A DNA stretch of 64,000 nt from Flavobacterium silvaticum (GCF_012911565.1 NZ_JAAMPU010000100.1:62001-126000), one strand, 5' to 3'. Positions 23,830 to 32,971 are shown, counted from the stretch's first letter. The notes: generated by a model not told the origin, from the letters alone. Translations and numbers: made by a program.

Positions 23830-24927
23830 TTAATGTAGATAGAGTAATGTGTAACCGGAATAAAGAATCATGATGATCATAATGAGAAACGTATTTATGA
23901 ATAACAATCCTATGCTTTTGATGAACGATATCAATCTGGAATCCCCATAAAACCAGTGATGTGCCGGGAAAAAATAGTACAGGAACCAAATGGATATGGC
24001 AAACGAAATAAGACCGTCAAGCCATTCACCCACGATTCCCATATAAGAAAACAGGCAGCTCAATAAAAAATTGATCAGTATAATGAGCAGCAGGAACGAA
24101 AAATAATGCAGGGTGAAAATTCCGTGTTCAAAATAATACCAGCGCTTTTTATCGTTGAAAAGCCATAGGAAAAAGGCGAATATGGGCATGTAGATGAACA
24201 AAACCTTGGGGAAATTATGCATGAAAGATTCCTTGAATTTTTCCCACATTTCTTCCTTGGTGTTGTGCGAGGTTACGTTTATGTATCGTTTGTAAATCCA
24301 ATATTCCCAAGGTGCATATCTGTCTTTAGGTTTTGCATATTTCTGTACGGAATCCAATTGCTCGACTGATTTGTATTTAGCCTGAAGGAAATTCGCAGAA
24401 CTTGTGATATGCCTTCCATTCTTCATGTTCGCAATGATGGAATCGGCCTGGGTTTTTGTCATATAGCCCTGTTCGACCATTTTGTCGATGTTCGCCTTTT
24501 GTGAAAGCGCTAAAGAGTCAATAACAAGATTTGCTTCTTGTTGTTCTTTTTGCTTTTTATCAGCGCCAATCTCTACAATATCCTCACTCGATACATCGTC
24601 TGATTCATGGCTCGGGACAACTGCAAAAAGGAAGAAGGTAATGAATGAAATAAAGATGTAAAGCCGTATCGGAGCCAGATAGGACAGGCGTTTTCCCGAC
24701 AAATATTCTTTTGTGAGCCGTCCCGGTCTTGTAAGCAAATGCCGGATTGTCCTCCAGAATGCATTTTCGTAATGCGTCAGGTCTTCAAAAAAATGGAAGA
24801 ACAAATGATGGAACGTCTTCCTGGTATCGGTGTTTTCCTGTCCGCAATGAGTGCAGTATCTTTCCTCAACCACATGGCTGCAATTGAGGCATGTTTTGTC
24901 GTTGCGGATAGGCTCGTGTTTGGACAT
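23830..24927 (-). CDS. DUF3667 membrane protein with N-terminal zinc ribbon
   Basis: 365 residues. An N-terminal zinc ribbon has Cys13-x-x-Cys16 and Cys25-x-x-Cys28 (CLNC...CTHCGQ). The conserved DUF3667 segment follows (ENAFWRTIRHLL; SGKRLSYLAPIRLYIFISF). Transmembrane helices are visible near 86-105, and four or more from about 245 to 360. A hydrophilic, probably periplasmic, loop lies between. The function of DUF3667 is unknown. It is 22 bp after the dienelactone-hydrolase-like gene and directly abuts the M28 peptidase, so co-expression is likely. Confidence 0.88.
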   Translation of the reverse strand: MSKHEPIRNDKTCLNCSHVVEERYCTHCGQENTDTRKTFHHLFFHFFEDLTHYENAFWRTIRHLLTRPGRLTKEYLSGKRLSYLAPIRLYIFISFITFFLFAVVPSHESDDVSSEDIVEIGADKKQKEQQEANLVIDSLALSQKANIDKMVEQGYMTKTQADSIIANMKNGRHITSSANFLQAKYKSVEQLDSVQKYAKPKDRYAPWEYWIYKRYINVTSHNTKEEMWEKFKESFMHNFPKVLFIYMPIFAFFLWLFNDKKRWYYFEHGIFTLHYFSFLLLIILINFLLSCLFSYMGIVGEWLDGLISFAISIWFLYYFFPAHHWFYGDSRLISFIKSIGLLFINTFLIMIIMILYSGYTLLYLH

Positions 24928-24949
24928 TTATTGTCAGTAAATTGATGGG

Positions 24950-25720
24950 TTATTTTTTTGCAAAAAGTTCCTCAAGGAAATCAAGGATTGCTTTTTTGGA
25001 TCGTTTATCGGCCGATTCATTATATGCCGCACCTTTGGAATTATCGTTTCCGGCAGCTTTGTCCGAAAAAGCATGTACGGCATTTCCGTAAGAAACCAAT
25101 TGCCAATCGGCTTTGGAGTTGCGCATTTCCTGTTCAAAAGCAGCTACTTCCTGAGGTGTTACATACGGGTCATCGGCACCGTGCAGCGCCAGTACTTTTG
25201 CCTTGATTTTTGAATCTTTGCGCGAGGCATCCTTACCCAATGATCCATGCACCGAGATTACGCCCCAGACGCCCATTCCGCTTCTCGCCATTTCAAGTAC
25301 GCCCGCACCACCAAAGCAATATCCGATGGCCGCAAGACGCGAATAATCGGCTCCTTGTCCCGGCAATTGCTCCAGGGCCAATTTGATACGGCGCTGGTAT
25401 AGTTCAGGGTTGGATTTGTATTTCGTGGCTTCGGCTCCGGCTTCCTGTGTGTTTGTCGGATAATGTCCAAGCCCGTATATATCGGCGATAAAGACATAAT
25501 AACCCGCGGCAGCAAGTTCCGTGGCAACATCTTTTTCGTGTTGTGTGATTCCCATCCAGGCCGGTAAGATCAATATTCCGGGTTTTCCGGGCAACGGTTT
25601 TTCCGGTGCGATTCCCATGCCGTTGAGCTGTTGGGATTTGTCGTTATAAGAAATGGTGCGTAGTTGTGCATTGATTTGGATCGAAGCGGTAATAGCAACA
25701 AAGAGCAGTAGTTTTTTCAT
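24950..25720 (-). CDS. Exported dienelactone hydrolase-family protein
   Basis: 256 residues. Signal peptide MKKLLLFVAITASIQINAQ, then an alpha/beta hydrolase domain. The nucleophile is Cys, in the dienelactone-hydrolase-type elbow GYCFGGAGVLEM; the acid is Asp of LHGADDPYV and the base His of GNAVHAFSD. Substrates of exported relatives are poorly known, so only esterase/lactonase class activity can be suggested. It overlaps the upstream small gene by ATGA (25717-25720) and is the second gene of the operon. Confidence 0.88.
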   Translation of the reverse strand: MKKLLLFVAITASIQINAQLRTISYNDKSQQLNGMGIAPEKPLPGKPGILILPAWMGITQHEKDVATELAAAGYYVFIADIYGLGHYPTNTQEAGAEATKYKSNPELYQRRIKLALEQLPGQGADYSRLAAIGYCFGGAGVLEMARSGMGVWGVISVHGSLGKDASRKDSKIKAKVLALHGADDPYVTPQEVAAFEQEMRNSKADWQLVSYGNAVHAFSDKAAGNDNSKGAAYNESADKRSKKAILDFLEELFAKK

Positions 25721-25956
25721 TTGGCAGCTGTTGACGTTTTAGAAGTATCGCGGGCCACTTTTTCCTTGACGTTGCGTTTGGCCTCTTCCATTTTTTGTTT
25801 TTTTTCGGCCCGGCCTTTCTGGACTTCCTGTTGTGCCTCTTGTTTTTTGGCTCTGGCTTCCTTGGTATTGTCTGCCGATTTTTTCGTCTCAGGTTTCTGT
25901 TGGGCCGTCGCATTGAGTCCGAACCACAGCAACGCAAATAGTGTAAGTTGTTTCAT
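25717..25956 (-). CDS. Small exported highly charged coiled-coil protein
   Basis: 79 residues. Signal peptide MKQLTLFALLWFGLNATAQ, then an almost entirely Lys/Glu/Ala/Gln helix (KEARAKKQEAQQEVQKGRAE, then KKQKMEEAKRNVKEKVARD) with no hydrophobic core, like a single coiled coil. The stop overlaps the next start as ATGA, which supports translation. A TACATTTA -7-like element lies about 20 bp upstream (25977-25984). Function unknown. Confidence 0.7.
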   Translation of the reverse strand: MKQLTLFALLWFGLNATAQQKPETKKSADNTKEARAKKQEAQQEVQKGRAEKKQKMEEAKRNVKEKVARDTSKTSTAAK

Positions 25957-26039
25957 ATCGATCGGGATTAAGCCCTAAATGTAGAAATTTTGGCTGTATC
26001 ACGAAAAAATGAAGTTGTATAATAACATTGGAAATAAAA

Positions 26040-26062
26040 AAGCCGACCCATGAGGAATCGGC
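26040..26062 (-). terminator. Terminator after the 52-aa acidic protein
   Basis: GCCGA (26042-26046) pairs with TCGGC (26058-26062). On the minus strand the hairpin is followed by TTTTTTAT. Confidence 0.65.
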
Positions 26063-26090
26063 GATTTGCATTGAGTTAGTTGATTTTGGA

Positions 26091-26249
26091 TTATTTGTGC
26101 CGGCCCGTGCGACTGTTCTCGGCATCCCAGTCTTCTGAGCTGTCTTTTTGGTCGCGGTCGTCGGAATCGTTGATTTCTTTTCGCAGAGGTGCGATTCTAC
26201 CAGATTGAACTTCTTCCTTGCTGTCAACACGATGATTTTTATCTTCCAT
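26091..26249 (-). CDS. Small acidic hydrophilic protein (52 aa)
   Basis: An open frame of 52 residues: MEDKNHRVDSKEEVQSGRIA, then PLRKEINDSDDRDQKDSSED and a short basic end. It has no hydrophobic segment and is probably disordered. It begins 13 bp after the YihY-family gene on the same strand and is followed by a terminator, which is the main support for it being real. Many Flavobacteriaceae stress operons end in such tiny hydrophilic proteins; no function is known. Confidence 0.55.
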   Translation of the reverse strand: MEDKNHRVDSKEEVQSGRIAPLRKEINDSDDRDQKDSSEDWDAENSRTGRHK

Positions 26250-26262
26250 AACAATTTATTTT

Positions 26263-27216
26263 TTATCTGACGATTTCTTTTGGTGGAATTTCCGATACAT
26301 CACGTTCGCGTTCGTGTTCTTCGACGTAAACCGCAAACTCCGATGGCTTGATATGGGCTCCGGTGAATTCAGTGAATGCGCGTGTGAATTCAGCTCCAAA
26401 ATATAGTATTGCGGCTGTGTAATAGACCCAAACCAGAATCACGATCAGCGAACCCGCAGCTCCATAAGCAGAACCGGCGCCCGAAGTCTGGATGTAAATT
26501 GAAATAAGGTATCTGCCCAACATAAACAACAAAGCCGTAAAAAAGGCTCCGAGGCGTACGTGTTTCCATCGGATTTCCGCATCGGGCAACACTTTGAAAA
26601 TCACCGAAAACAGCAACCAGATGACACCGAATCCGATGGCAATGTTGATGATTTCAAACAATATCATCGTCACTTCGGGAAAATAAGACTGGAGCCATCC
26701 GTTCAAAGCGACAAGAGCTCCGTTTACGAGCAAGGTGACAACCATGAGGAAACCCAATCCGATGATGAGCGATGAAGAAAGCAATCTGTCTTTAAGTATT
26801 TTGACCCAGCCGCGTTTTGGTTTGGCCTTGACACGCCAGATGATGTTGATCGAATCCTGTATGTCGCCAAATACCGATGTCGCACCCACGATTAACGTAA
26901 TGACACCAATTACCAAAGCCGTAGTGGTCTTTCCGGAAAGTTCCATATTTTTGATGACTTCCTGCAATTGTGCTGCGGCCTGATTGCCCAACAATCCGTT
27001 TAGTTCATGAAAAACGTGTCCACGGATGGCATCTTCACCTAAAAAAAATCCGGCTAATGAAATGACCAACAAAATCAGCGGCGCCATTGAAAAAACCGTA
27101 TAATAGGATAACGAAGCACTGAGTTTGAGCGCGCGGTCGTTCACAAAACCCTGAAACGTGCGTTTGAAGATGCTGCCTACATCTTTCCACTGTATATGTC
27201 GTAACGATTTGAACAT
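26263..27216 (-). CDS. YihY/virulence factor BrkB family membrane protein
   Basis: 317 residues with six to seven hydrophobic helices: about 45-60 (SYYTVFSMAPLILLVISLAG), 95-120, 150-175, 195-220, 230-250 and 260-285. It has the family-typical ALKLSASLSYYTVFSMAPL start and YGAAGSLIVILVWVYYTAAI segment. The C-terminus is charged and cytoplasmic. The family is sometimes called ribonuclease BN through an old misannotation; its role is unsettled. It lies downstream of the DUF2892-SRPBCC gene beyond a terminator and is followed by the small acidic gene. Confidence 0.9.
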   Translation of the reverse strand: MFKSLRHIQWKDVGSIFKRTFQGFVNDRALKLSASLSYYTVFSMAPLILLVISLAGFFLGEDAIRGHVFHELNGLLGNQAAAQLQEVIKNMELSGKTTTALVIGVITLIVGATSVFGDIQDSINIIWRVKAKPKRGWVKILKDRLLSSSLIIGLGFLMVVTLLVNGALVALNGWLQSYFPEVTMILFEIINIAIGFGVIWLLFSVIFKVLPDAEIRWKHVRLGAFFTALLFMLGRYLISIYIQTSGAGSAYGAAGSLIVILVWVYYTAAILYFGAEFTRAFTEFTGAHIKPSEFAVYVEEHERERDVSEIPPKEIVR

Positions 27217-27233
27217 GAATGCAGTTTACACAA

Positions 27234-27263
27234 AAAGCACCGAAAGAAGGCAATCGGTGCTTT
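27234..27263 (-). terminator. Terminator between the SRPBCC and YihY genes
   Basis: AAAGCACCGA (27234-27243) and TCGGTGCTTT (27254-27263) form a perfect 10-bp stem with a T-rich tail on the minus strand. YihY begins 18 bp further on, so read-through may supply its transcription. Confidence 0.75.
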
Positions 27264-27281
27264 ATAAATTATTGGGAAATT

Positions 27282-28052
27282 TTAATTTGACAATTCCGGT
27301 TTTGAATTCTCTATCTGGCTCAAGAAATTCTGGACGTCATTGGTGATTCCTTTTTCGATGAGCGGATTCAACCAATTCGCGGCCGTTTCACCGGCAATTC
27401 CCATAGGCGCTTTGTAGGAAAGATTTACACGGACTTCTGTATTTTCAGCATCAATTTCCGTGAAGGTTACTTTTCCGGTATTATAGACCGATGCGCCCGG
27501 AAGCGATTGCCAACTCAGTACTTTTCCGGGTTCATCCATCAAAATATGGGCTTTCCATGTTATTTTTCCTATTCCTGCGGGGCCGTTTGCCGTCCATTCC
27601 GATTCGATTCTGTTGATTTCACGAACCTCACTCAAATGCTTGATAAATTCCGGAAGATTCTTTAAGTCGCGCCAATTTCGATAGACTTCCATAGCCGGTT
27701 TATGGACAGTGAAATTGGAATCGATGTTGATGTTTTTACCTGAGAGTTTTGGGTTGTTGTCCATCGCATCGTACATAGGACAATAACCTCCGGCACCACG
27801 AACCAGCATAGCACCACCGGCAATTGCTTTTGGAATGCTTTTTTTCTTCGATGACAAGGCCTTATACAGCAAATAACCGCCGGCAGCGATCATGGCAACT
27901 CTTTCGACAGTGGAAATATTGACTTTTAAATTGAATGGTTTTTGGGCAGGTTCAGATTCCGGTTTTACTGTCGATGCATATCTGTTCGGGTCTGTGCCTG
28001 ATGGATCTATTCTGGAAAAGTTCCGCGTATCATTGGTTTTAGTCGCTTTCAT
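27282..28052 (-). CDS. DUF2892-SRPBCC fusion protein (membrane-anchored lipid/ligand-binding fold)
   Basis: 256 residues. Residues about 45-110 are a DUF2892-like segment (STVERVAMIAAGGYLLYKAL then AIAGGAMLVRGAGGYCPMYD), with two short hydrophobic helices. Residues about 115-250 form an SRPBCC/polyketide-cyclase-like domain (VHKPAMEVYRNWRDLKNLPE, then HLSEV, the WKAHILMDEPGKVLSWQSLP strands, and a C-terminal helix). Such proteins are widespread stress proteins in Bacteroidota; the ligand is unknown. It has the clearest copy of the shared stress-type promoter (28079-28134), divergent from the PNPOx-like gene. Confidence 0.85.
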   Translation of the reverse strand: MKATKTNDTRNFSRIDPSGTDPNRYASTVKPESEPAQKPFNLKVNISTVERVAMIAAGGYLLYKALSSKKKSIPKAIAGGAMLVRGAGGYCPMYDAMDNNPKLSGKNINIDSNFTVHKPAMEVYRNWRDLKNLPEFIKHLSEVREINRIESEWTANGPAGIGKITWKAHILMDEPGKVLSWQSLPGASVYNTGKVTFTEIDAENTEVRVNLSYKAPMGIAGETAANWLNPLIEKGITNDVQNFLSQIENSKPELSN

Positions 28053-28078
28053 CTTGGATAGAATTTAATGTGCTTTAC

Positions 28079-28134
28079 CAAAGTTAGTCGCGTCATAAAC
28101 ATTCGGGTTTACAGGATGTGCAGATATTGTTACA
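28079..28134 (-). promoter_or_regulatory. Stress-type promoter 3: TGTAAC-N15-TGTAAA-N25-TTTG
   Basis: Read on the minus strand: TGTAAC (28134-28129), 15 bp, TGTAAA (28113-28108), 25 bp, then TTTG (28082-28079) within a perfect TAACTTTG -7 box. It lies 27 bp before the SRPBCC start codon. Confidence 0.65.
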
Positions 28135-28158
28135 CCCTGAAAACGTTGGCGGCAACCT

Positions 28159-28214
28159 TGAAAGAACTGACGGAATTGATGTAAAATTCTTAACAAACAC
28201 AGATTCTATTTTTG
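28159..28214 (+). promoter_or_regulatory. Stress-type promoter 4: TGAAAG-N15-TGTAAA-N25-TTTG
   Basis: TGAAAG (28159-28164, one mismatch), 15 bp, TGTAAA (28180-28185), 25 bp, then TTTG (28211-28214) within TATTTTTG. It points toward the PNPOx-like gene and is back to back with promoter 3. Confidence 0.6.
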
Positions 28215-28249
28215 AAATCAGAGCAACAATTAAAATCAACACAATTCTC

Positions 28250-28786
28250 ATGGACAGTATCAATACCAACCAAACCGAAGACAATTTCAAAAATATATTC
28301 GGATCAGAGGCAATCCAAAAAATCAAGGACCTCGCTTCCAAATCCGGCGGCTGTTTCTTTTGCACCGATATCGAAACCGGAAAGCCTTTCGCGACCCGTC
28401 CGATGGCTCCGGAAAGGATAGATGAAGAAGGGAATTTCTGGTTCCTAAGTGCTTCCGACAGCCATAAAAATGAAGAATTGAAACAAGATTCACATGCCCA
28501 ATTGCTGTTTCAGGGTTCATCTTACAGCGACTTTATGAGTTTGTATGGAACCGTCGAAATTTCTAAAGACAGGCAAAAAATCGAAGAACTCTGGGATGCC
28601 CAAATGAAAGCCTGGTTTACGGAAGGCAAGGACGATCCAAGGATTACCGTTCTTCAATTCAAACCGACTGAAGGTTATTATTGGGATACGAAACACAATA
28701 TGGCCGTCGCTTTTGCCAAACGCCTCATTGGTGCCGCTATTGGTAAAACTATAGATGATTCCATAGAAGGTAACATCAAACTTTAA
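28250..28786 (+). CDS. Pyridoxamine 5'-phosphate oxidase-like general stress protein
   Basis: 178 residues from ATG 28250; the frame is open further upstream, but that part contains the promoter. It has a split-barrel flavin-binding fold of the general-stress FMN-binding type: KSGGCFFCTDIETGKPFATR, then MAPERIDEEGNFWFLSASDS, HAQLLFQGSSYSDFMSLYG and a conserved YYWDTKHN. It lacks the signature of true PdxH. Relatives bind FMN or F420-like cofactors and are induced by stress. The promoter matches that of the divergent SRPBCC gene. The L,D-transpeptidase gene follows after 20 bp. Confidence 0.88.
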   Translation: MDSINTNQTEDNFKNIFGSEAIQKIKDLASKSGGCFFCTDIETGKPFATRPMAPERIDEEGNFWFLSASDSHKNEELKQDSHAQLLFQGSSYSDFMSLYGTVEISKDRQKIEELWDAQMKAWFTEGKDDPRITVLQFKPTEGYYWDTKHNMAVAFAKRLIGAAIGKTIDDSIEGNIKL

Positions 28787-28806
28787 TCACCCAAGAATCA
28801 ATACAT

Positions 28807-30369
28807 ATGGCCCTCAAATCCAAAATCCTTTTTTCAATCGTAACCCTTTTTTTCATAACCGTCGGATGTAAAAAAAACGATGGTCAATTGTCATCGGATC
28901 CAAAAGACCGCTACACGCTTGAACAATCTGAACTTCGGCCATTTTTCCAGAAGCATCCGGAATTCAAACCGTACCAAAAAGACCTCGAAGCCTTATACGC
29001 CAAACACGCGAATAAAATGATATGGTACGATAAGGACGGACGAGTCGATTTCGCCGAAGTCTTGTTCGACCAGACGGCGCAACTCGAATCTGAAGGTGTT
29101 CCGGTTTCATTGCCATACAAATCGGAATTCGACGATATTTTCGAAATGCGTGATACCAAAAAGCCGTCACCCGAAGACGACCTCATGATTTCGGCCATGT
29201 ATTTTTTCTACGCCAAAAAAGCAATTTCGGGTGTCGATACGAAGCAGAGCAGAAGTACAGGCTGGTTTTTGCCCCGAGATAAAGTGTCTTACGTGGCTTA
29301 TCTCGATACGTTGCTCAAATCTCCCGATTTAATCAAGGAGAAAGATGCCGAGCGGTTTTCCCAATACAATAATTTACGAAAAGCATTGGAGAAATATCGG
29401 GCGATTGAGCAAAAAGGCGGCTGGCAAACCATTGCTTTTTCAAAAGGAAAAAAAGCGTTTAAAAAAGGCGATTCAGATCCCGTAATCGGACAGGTGCGCA
29501 AACGGTTGGCACTGTCGGGCGACTTGAAGTCTGATTCCGGAAGCGCGGTTTTCGATCAGGAATTGTCTGATGCCATAACGACTTTCGAAGCACGTCGTCA
29601 TCGTGAATTTTCAGGGATCGATTCAGATTTGGTTGCCGATTTGAATATACCCATATCGGAACGCATCAAGACTATTGTGGTCAATATGGAACGCTGCCGC
29701 TGGATTCCTTCGGATTTTGAAAAAAATAAAGAATATGTCTTCGTCAACATTCCCGAGTTCCATCTGAATTACGTCAAAGATTCGAAAACAGCCCTGGAAT
29801 CGAATGTCGTCGTGGGTGAAGAGCTCAATAAAACTGTCGTTTTCAGCGGAAAAATGAGCTATCTGGTTTTTGCGCCATATTGGAACATCCCGAAAAGCAT
29901 CGTCAAAAAAGAAATTCTTCCGGGAATCGAAAAAGACAAGAATTATCTGTCGAAACACCATATGGAATATTACAATAACGGACGCAACATCCGCCAGAAA
30001 CCTGGTGATGAGAATTCGCTTGGCCTTGTGAAATTCATGTTTCCGAATACCAACAACATTTATCTGCATGACACACCAGCCAAAGCCTTATTTAACAAAG
30101 AGGAACGCGCGTTGAGCCACGGCTGCGTTCGTGTCCAGAAAGCAAAGGAACTCGCGAACCTGATCCTTAAAGACGATAAAAACTGGACGTCTGAAAAAAT
30201 CGATGAAGCCATGCATGCCAAAGACCAGACGCAATATTCCTTAAACAGAAAAATTCCGGTTTACCTCGCGTATTTCACCGCTTGGGCAGACGAACATGGG
30301 AATGTGGCTTTCTTTGATGATATTTATAGTCGGGATAAAAGGCTTGCAGGCTTGCTTTATAAAAATTGA
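28807..30369 (+). CDS. L,D-transpeptidase (YcbB-like) lipoprotein
   Basis: 520 residues. Lipoprotein signal ending FITVGC (Cys21). Residues about 60-200 are a scaffold/lid region, about 205-285 a peptidoglycan-binding helical domain (VIGQVRKRLALSGDL...), and about 310-450 a YkuD catalytic domain. The active site is His438-Gly-Cys440 in LSHGCVRVQKA, with upstream His of NIYLHDTP. It forms 3-3 (L,D) crosslinks in peptidoglycan. It is 20 bp downstream of the stress PNPOx-like gene, so it may be co-induced, and is convergent with ligD. Confidence 0.92.
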   Translation: MALKSKILFSIVTLFFITVGCKKNDGQLSSDPKDRYTLEQSELRPFFQKHPEFKPYQKDLEALYAKHANKMIWYDKDGRVDFAEVLFDQTAQLESEGVPVSLPYKSEFDDIFEMRDTKKPSPEDDLMISAMYFFYAKKAISGVDTKQSRSTGWFLPRDKVSYVAYLDTLLKSPDLIKEKDAERFSQYNNLRKALEKYRAIEQKGGWQTIAFSKGKKAFKKGDSDPVIGQVRKRLALSGDLKSDSGSAVFDQELSDAITTFEARRHREFSGIDSDLVADLNIPISERIKTIVVNMERCRWIPSDFEKNKEYVFVNIPEFHLNYVKDSKTALESNVVVGEELNKTVVFSGKMSYLVFAPYWNIPKSIVKKEILPGIEKDKNYLSKHHMEYYNNGRNIRQKPGDENSLGLVKFMFPNTNNIYLHDTPAKALFNKEERALSHGCVRVQKAKELANLILKDDKNWTSEKIDEAMHAKDQTQYSLNRKIPVYLAYFTAWADEHGNVAFFDDIYSRDKRLAGLLYKN

Positions 30370-30375
30370 TACACG

Positions 30376-32961
30376 TCACATTGATTTCAATACTGATTTC
30401 AGGTCAATCGCATCCTCAAAAAATCCTTTCCACAGATCACCTTTTTCTTTGAGTCGTTGCGGAATCGTGAACAGGTTGTAATCTGATAATTTCAAACCAT
30501 CCGAAATCTCATCCCATTCCAAAGGCGTACTGATTCCGGCTCCTTCACGCGGTCGTAGCGAATAGATGCTCGCCATGGTCTTTCCGCGGCCGTTCTGTAA
30601 AAAATCGAGATAAACTTTCTTCTTCCGCTTATCTGGCAGACGTTCCAGGCTTGTGATATCTGGCAGTTGCTTGTGGACCATCTGGCTTATGATATGGGAG
30701 AATTCACGCGTCTGTTCATAAGAATACTTTGGTTTGACGGGAATGAAGACATGCAACCCGTTTCCGCCGGAGGTTTTGATATAAGCCGGAACTTTAAGCC
30801 CATCAAGGATTTCCTTAAGGACTTTGGCGGTTTTGACGATATTTTCAATCTGAGCGCCTTTTGGATCGAGGTCGAAAATAATATAATCCGGATTATCAAG
30901 TGTTTTGATCCGGCTGCTCCACGGATTGATTTCGATACAACCCATATTCACCATATACAGCAACGTGTCTTTGTTGTTGCATATGAGCCATTCGACAGGT
31001 TCACTTTTGGAATCGGCTTTGATTATCGCGGTCTTTGTCCAATCGGGAACCAAACCGGCGACGTTCTTCTGGAAAAATCCCTGGCTTTTGATACCGTCGG
31101 GCGTACGACGCATAGATTGCGGACGGTCTTTTAGATAAGGAAGGATGTAATCTGCAATGGCGTTATAGTATGCAATCACATCGCCCTTAGTGATTTTTTC
31201 TTTGGGCCAGAAGATTTTATCGGGATTAGAAAATTCGACTTTTTTGGAGAATTTCTTCAAATCGGCGACCGTGTATGATTTGGTTTCTTTTGCCATTTTT
31301 TTGGTTGGTTTTTTAGCCGATGGTTTCGGTTCGTCTTTTTCTGAAGCAGTTATTTCCGGTAATTCCAGTTTGACATCCGTGGCCGCTTTATCTGTCCGAA
31401 GGCCTTCATACACCGGATGCCGCATGGAATTCGTTTCGGTGAATTCCGAAAATTTGATGTTGGCCACTAATTTCGGCGTGACCCAATGTACCTTTTTCTC
31501 CTTTGGCGGATTTTCAAAGGGCGACGATTGCCGCTCTATTTTTTCGAGTTTCGATATCAGGTCTTTTAAAATATCGTCTGTGTAACCGCTTCCGACTTTT
31601 CCCGAATACATCAGTTTTCCATTCTGGTAATAGCCGCATAATAGTGCTCCGATCCCGATGCGGTTTCCGGAAGGTTCGGTATAGCCGCCAATGACCATTT
31701 CCTGGACTTTTCCGGTTTTGATCTTGAGCCAGTCTTTACTGCGTTTGTTGGTGTCGTAAGCCGATGCGATGCGTTTGGCAATAATGCCTTCGCCGCTTTG
31801 CTTCTGTGCTTTTTTGAATGCCTGTTGTCCGTTTCCGACAACATGATCGGAGTAAATCACCGAATCGACTTTAGGCAAAACGGCTTGGAGGATTTTCTTT
31901 CGCTGTAGCAAATCGAGCCCTCGCAAATCGAATCCGCCGAAGTACAAAATATCGAAAACATAGAATTTGAGTTTGCCTCGGTCCGGATTGTCTTCGCGGT
32001 TCTGCAGCCATTGGAAGTGGCTCTTGCCTTTGGTATCTTCCATGACGATTTCCCCGTCAAGAATCATATTTTGTTTCAGCCCTGATAAAGCATCGGCTAT
32101 TTCCGGATATTTTTTATCGAAGGACAAACCATTCCGTGATATCAAATGACAAGTTCCGTTGTGGATTTCGGCTGTGCTTCTATACCCGTCGAATTTGGTT
32201 TCGAACAGCCACTCTTGATTATCAAAAGGCGTGTCGGCCAGTGTTGCGAGTTGCGGCCGCCAGCCGGAAGGGAATTTTGTAAGTTTTTTTGCATTGGCTA
32301 AATCTGCTGCGGAGAACGCGCTTTCATCTTTCTTTTTGATCTTTTTTGGAGTTGACGATGATTTCTTCCGATTGCTTTGCCATACGTCATCACCTTTGGA
32401 AATGGCATCGAAATCGCGCCCGGTCAAAACTGAATATGGGTCATATGTAATGTCAGTACCCGAAAATTCATCTTTGTGCTTGATCAGCAACCATTGGTTT
32501 TCACCCCGTCCATGCATTTCGACAAGCGCCCACGAACCTTTGAGTTTTTCACCTTCAAGCACGATTTTGATCGAACCTGAAGCATGTTGTTTTTTCATCA
32601 AGGCGTTGTCCTTTGAAACATCGTCGTTCGCTTCGGCATGATAGGTTCCAATGTCCCAGACCATGACCGTTCCGCCTCCGTATTCGCCTTGCGGGATGGT
32701 TCCTTCAAAATCGATGTAATCCATAGGATGATCTTCCACATGCATCGCCAATCGCTTGTCTGCCGGATTTGCAGACGGACCTTTCGGAACAGCCCAACTT
32801 ACCAGAACGCCATCGATTTCAAGTCGGAAATCATAATGCAAATGGGAAGCCGCGTGTTTCTGGACTACGAAACGCAAAGCTCCTTTGGATTTTTTTTTGA
32901 TTCCTTCAGGCTCTTTTGTCTTTTTGAAGTCACGTTTTTGGTTGTATTTGGTCAGCGACAT
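30376..32961 (-). CDS. ligD: Multifunctional DNA ligase D (NHEJ)
   Basis: 861 residues in the order phosphoesterase - ligase - polymerase. The 3'-phosphoesterase (about 1-170) has His40/His42/Asp44 in SHLHYDFRLE. The ATP-dependent ligase (about 225-525) has the adenylated Lys256 in KFDGY and the EGIIAKR motif. A Lys/Pro/Glu-rich linker (535-565) leads to the primase-polymerase domain (about 570-861), with catalytic DLDP at 697-700. With Ku it repairs double-strand breaks by end joining. ku lies 10 bp upstream on the same strand, so both are one operon. It is convergent with the L,D-transpeptidase gene. Confidence 0.97.
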   Translation of the reverse strand: MSLTKYNQKRDFKKTKEPEGIKKKSKGALRFVVQKHAASHLHYDFRLEIDGVLVSWAVPKGPSANPADKRLAMHVEDHPMDYIDFEGTIPQGEYGGGTVMVWDIGTYHAEANDDVSKDNALMKKQHASGSIKIVLEGEKLKGSWALVEMHGRGENQWLLIKHKDEFSGTDITYDPYSVLTGRDFDAISKGDDVWQSNRKKSSSTPKKIKKKDESAFSAADLANAKKLTKFPSGWRPQLATLADTPFDNQEWLFETKFDGYRSTAEIHNGTCHLISRNGLSFDKKYPEIADALSGLKQNMILDGEIVMEDTKGKSHFQWLQNREDNPDRGKLKFYVFDILYFGGFDLRGLDLLQRKKILQAVLPKVDSVIYSDHVVGNGQQAFKKAQKQSGEGIIAKRIASAYDTNKRSKDWLKIKTGKVQEMVIGGYTEPSGNRIGIGALLCGYYQNGKLMYSGKVGSGYTDDILKDLISKLEKIERQSSPFENPPKEKKVHWVTPKLVANIKFSEFTETNSMRHPVYEGLRTDKAATDVKLELPEITASEKDEPKPSAKKPTKKMAKETKSYTVADLKKFSKKVEFSNPDKIFWPKEKITKGDVIAYYNAIADYILPYLKDRPQSMRRTPDGIKSQGFFQKNVAGLVPDWTKTAIIKADSKSEPVEWLICNNKDTLLYMVNMGCIEINPWSSRIKTLDNPDYIIFDLDPKGAQIENIVKTAKVLKEILDGLKVPAYIKTSGGNGLHVFIPVKPKYSYEQTREFSHIISQMVHKQLPDITSLERLPDKRKKKVYLDFLQNGRGKTMASIYSLRPREGAGISTPLEWDEISDGLKLSDYNLFTIPQRLKEKGDLWKGFFEDAIDLKSVLKSM

Positions 32962-32971
32962 AAGGGATAAT

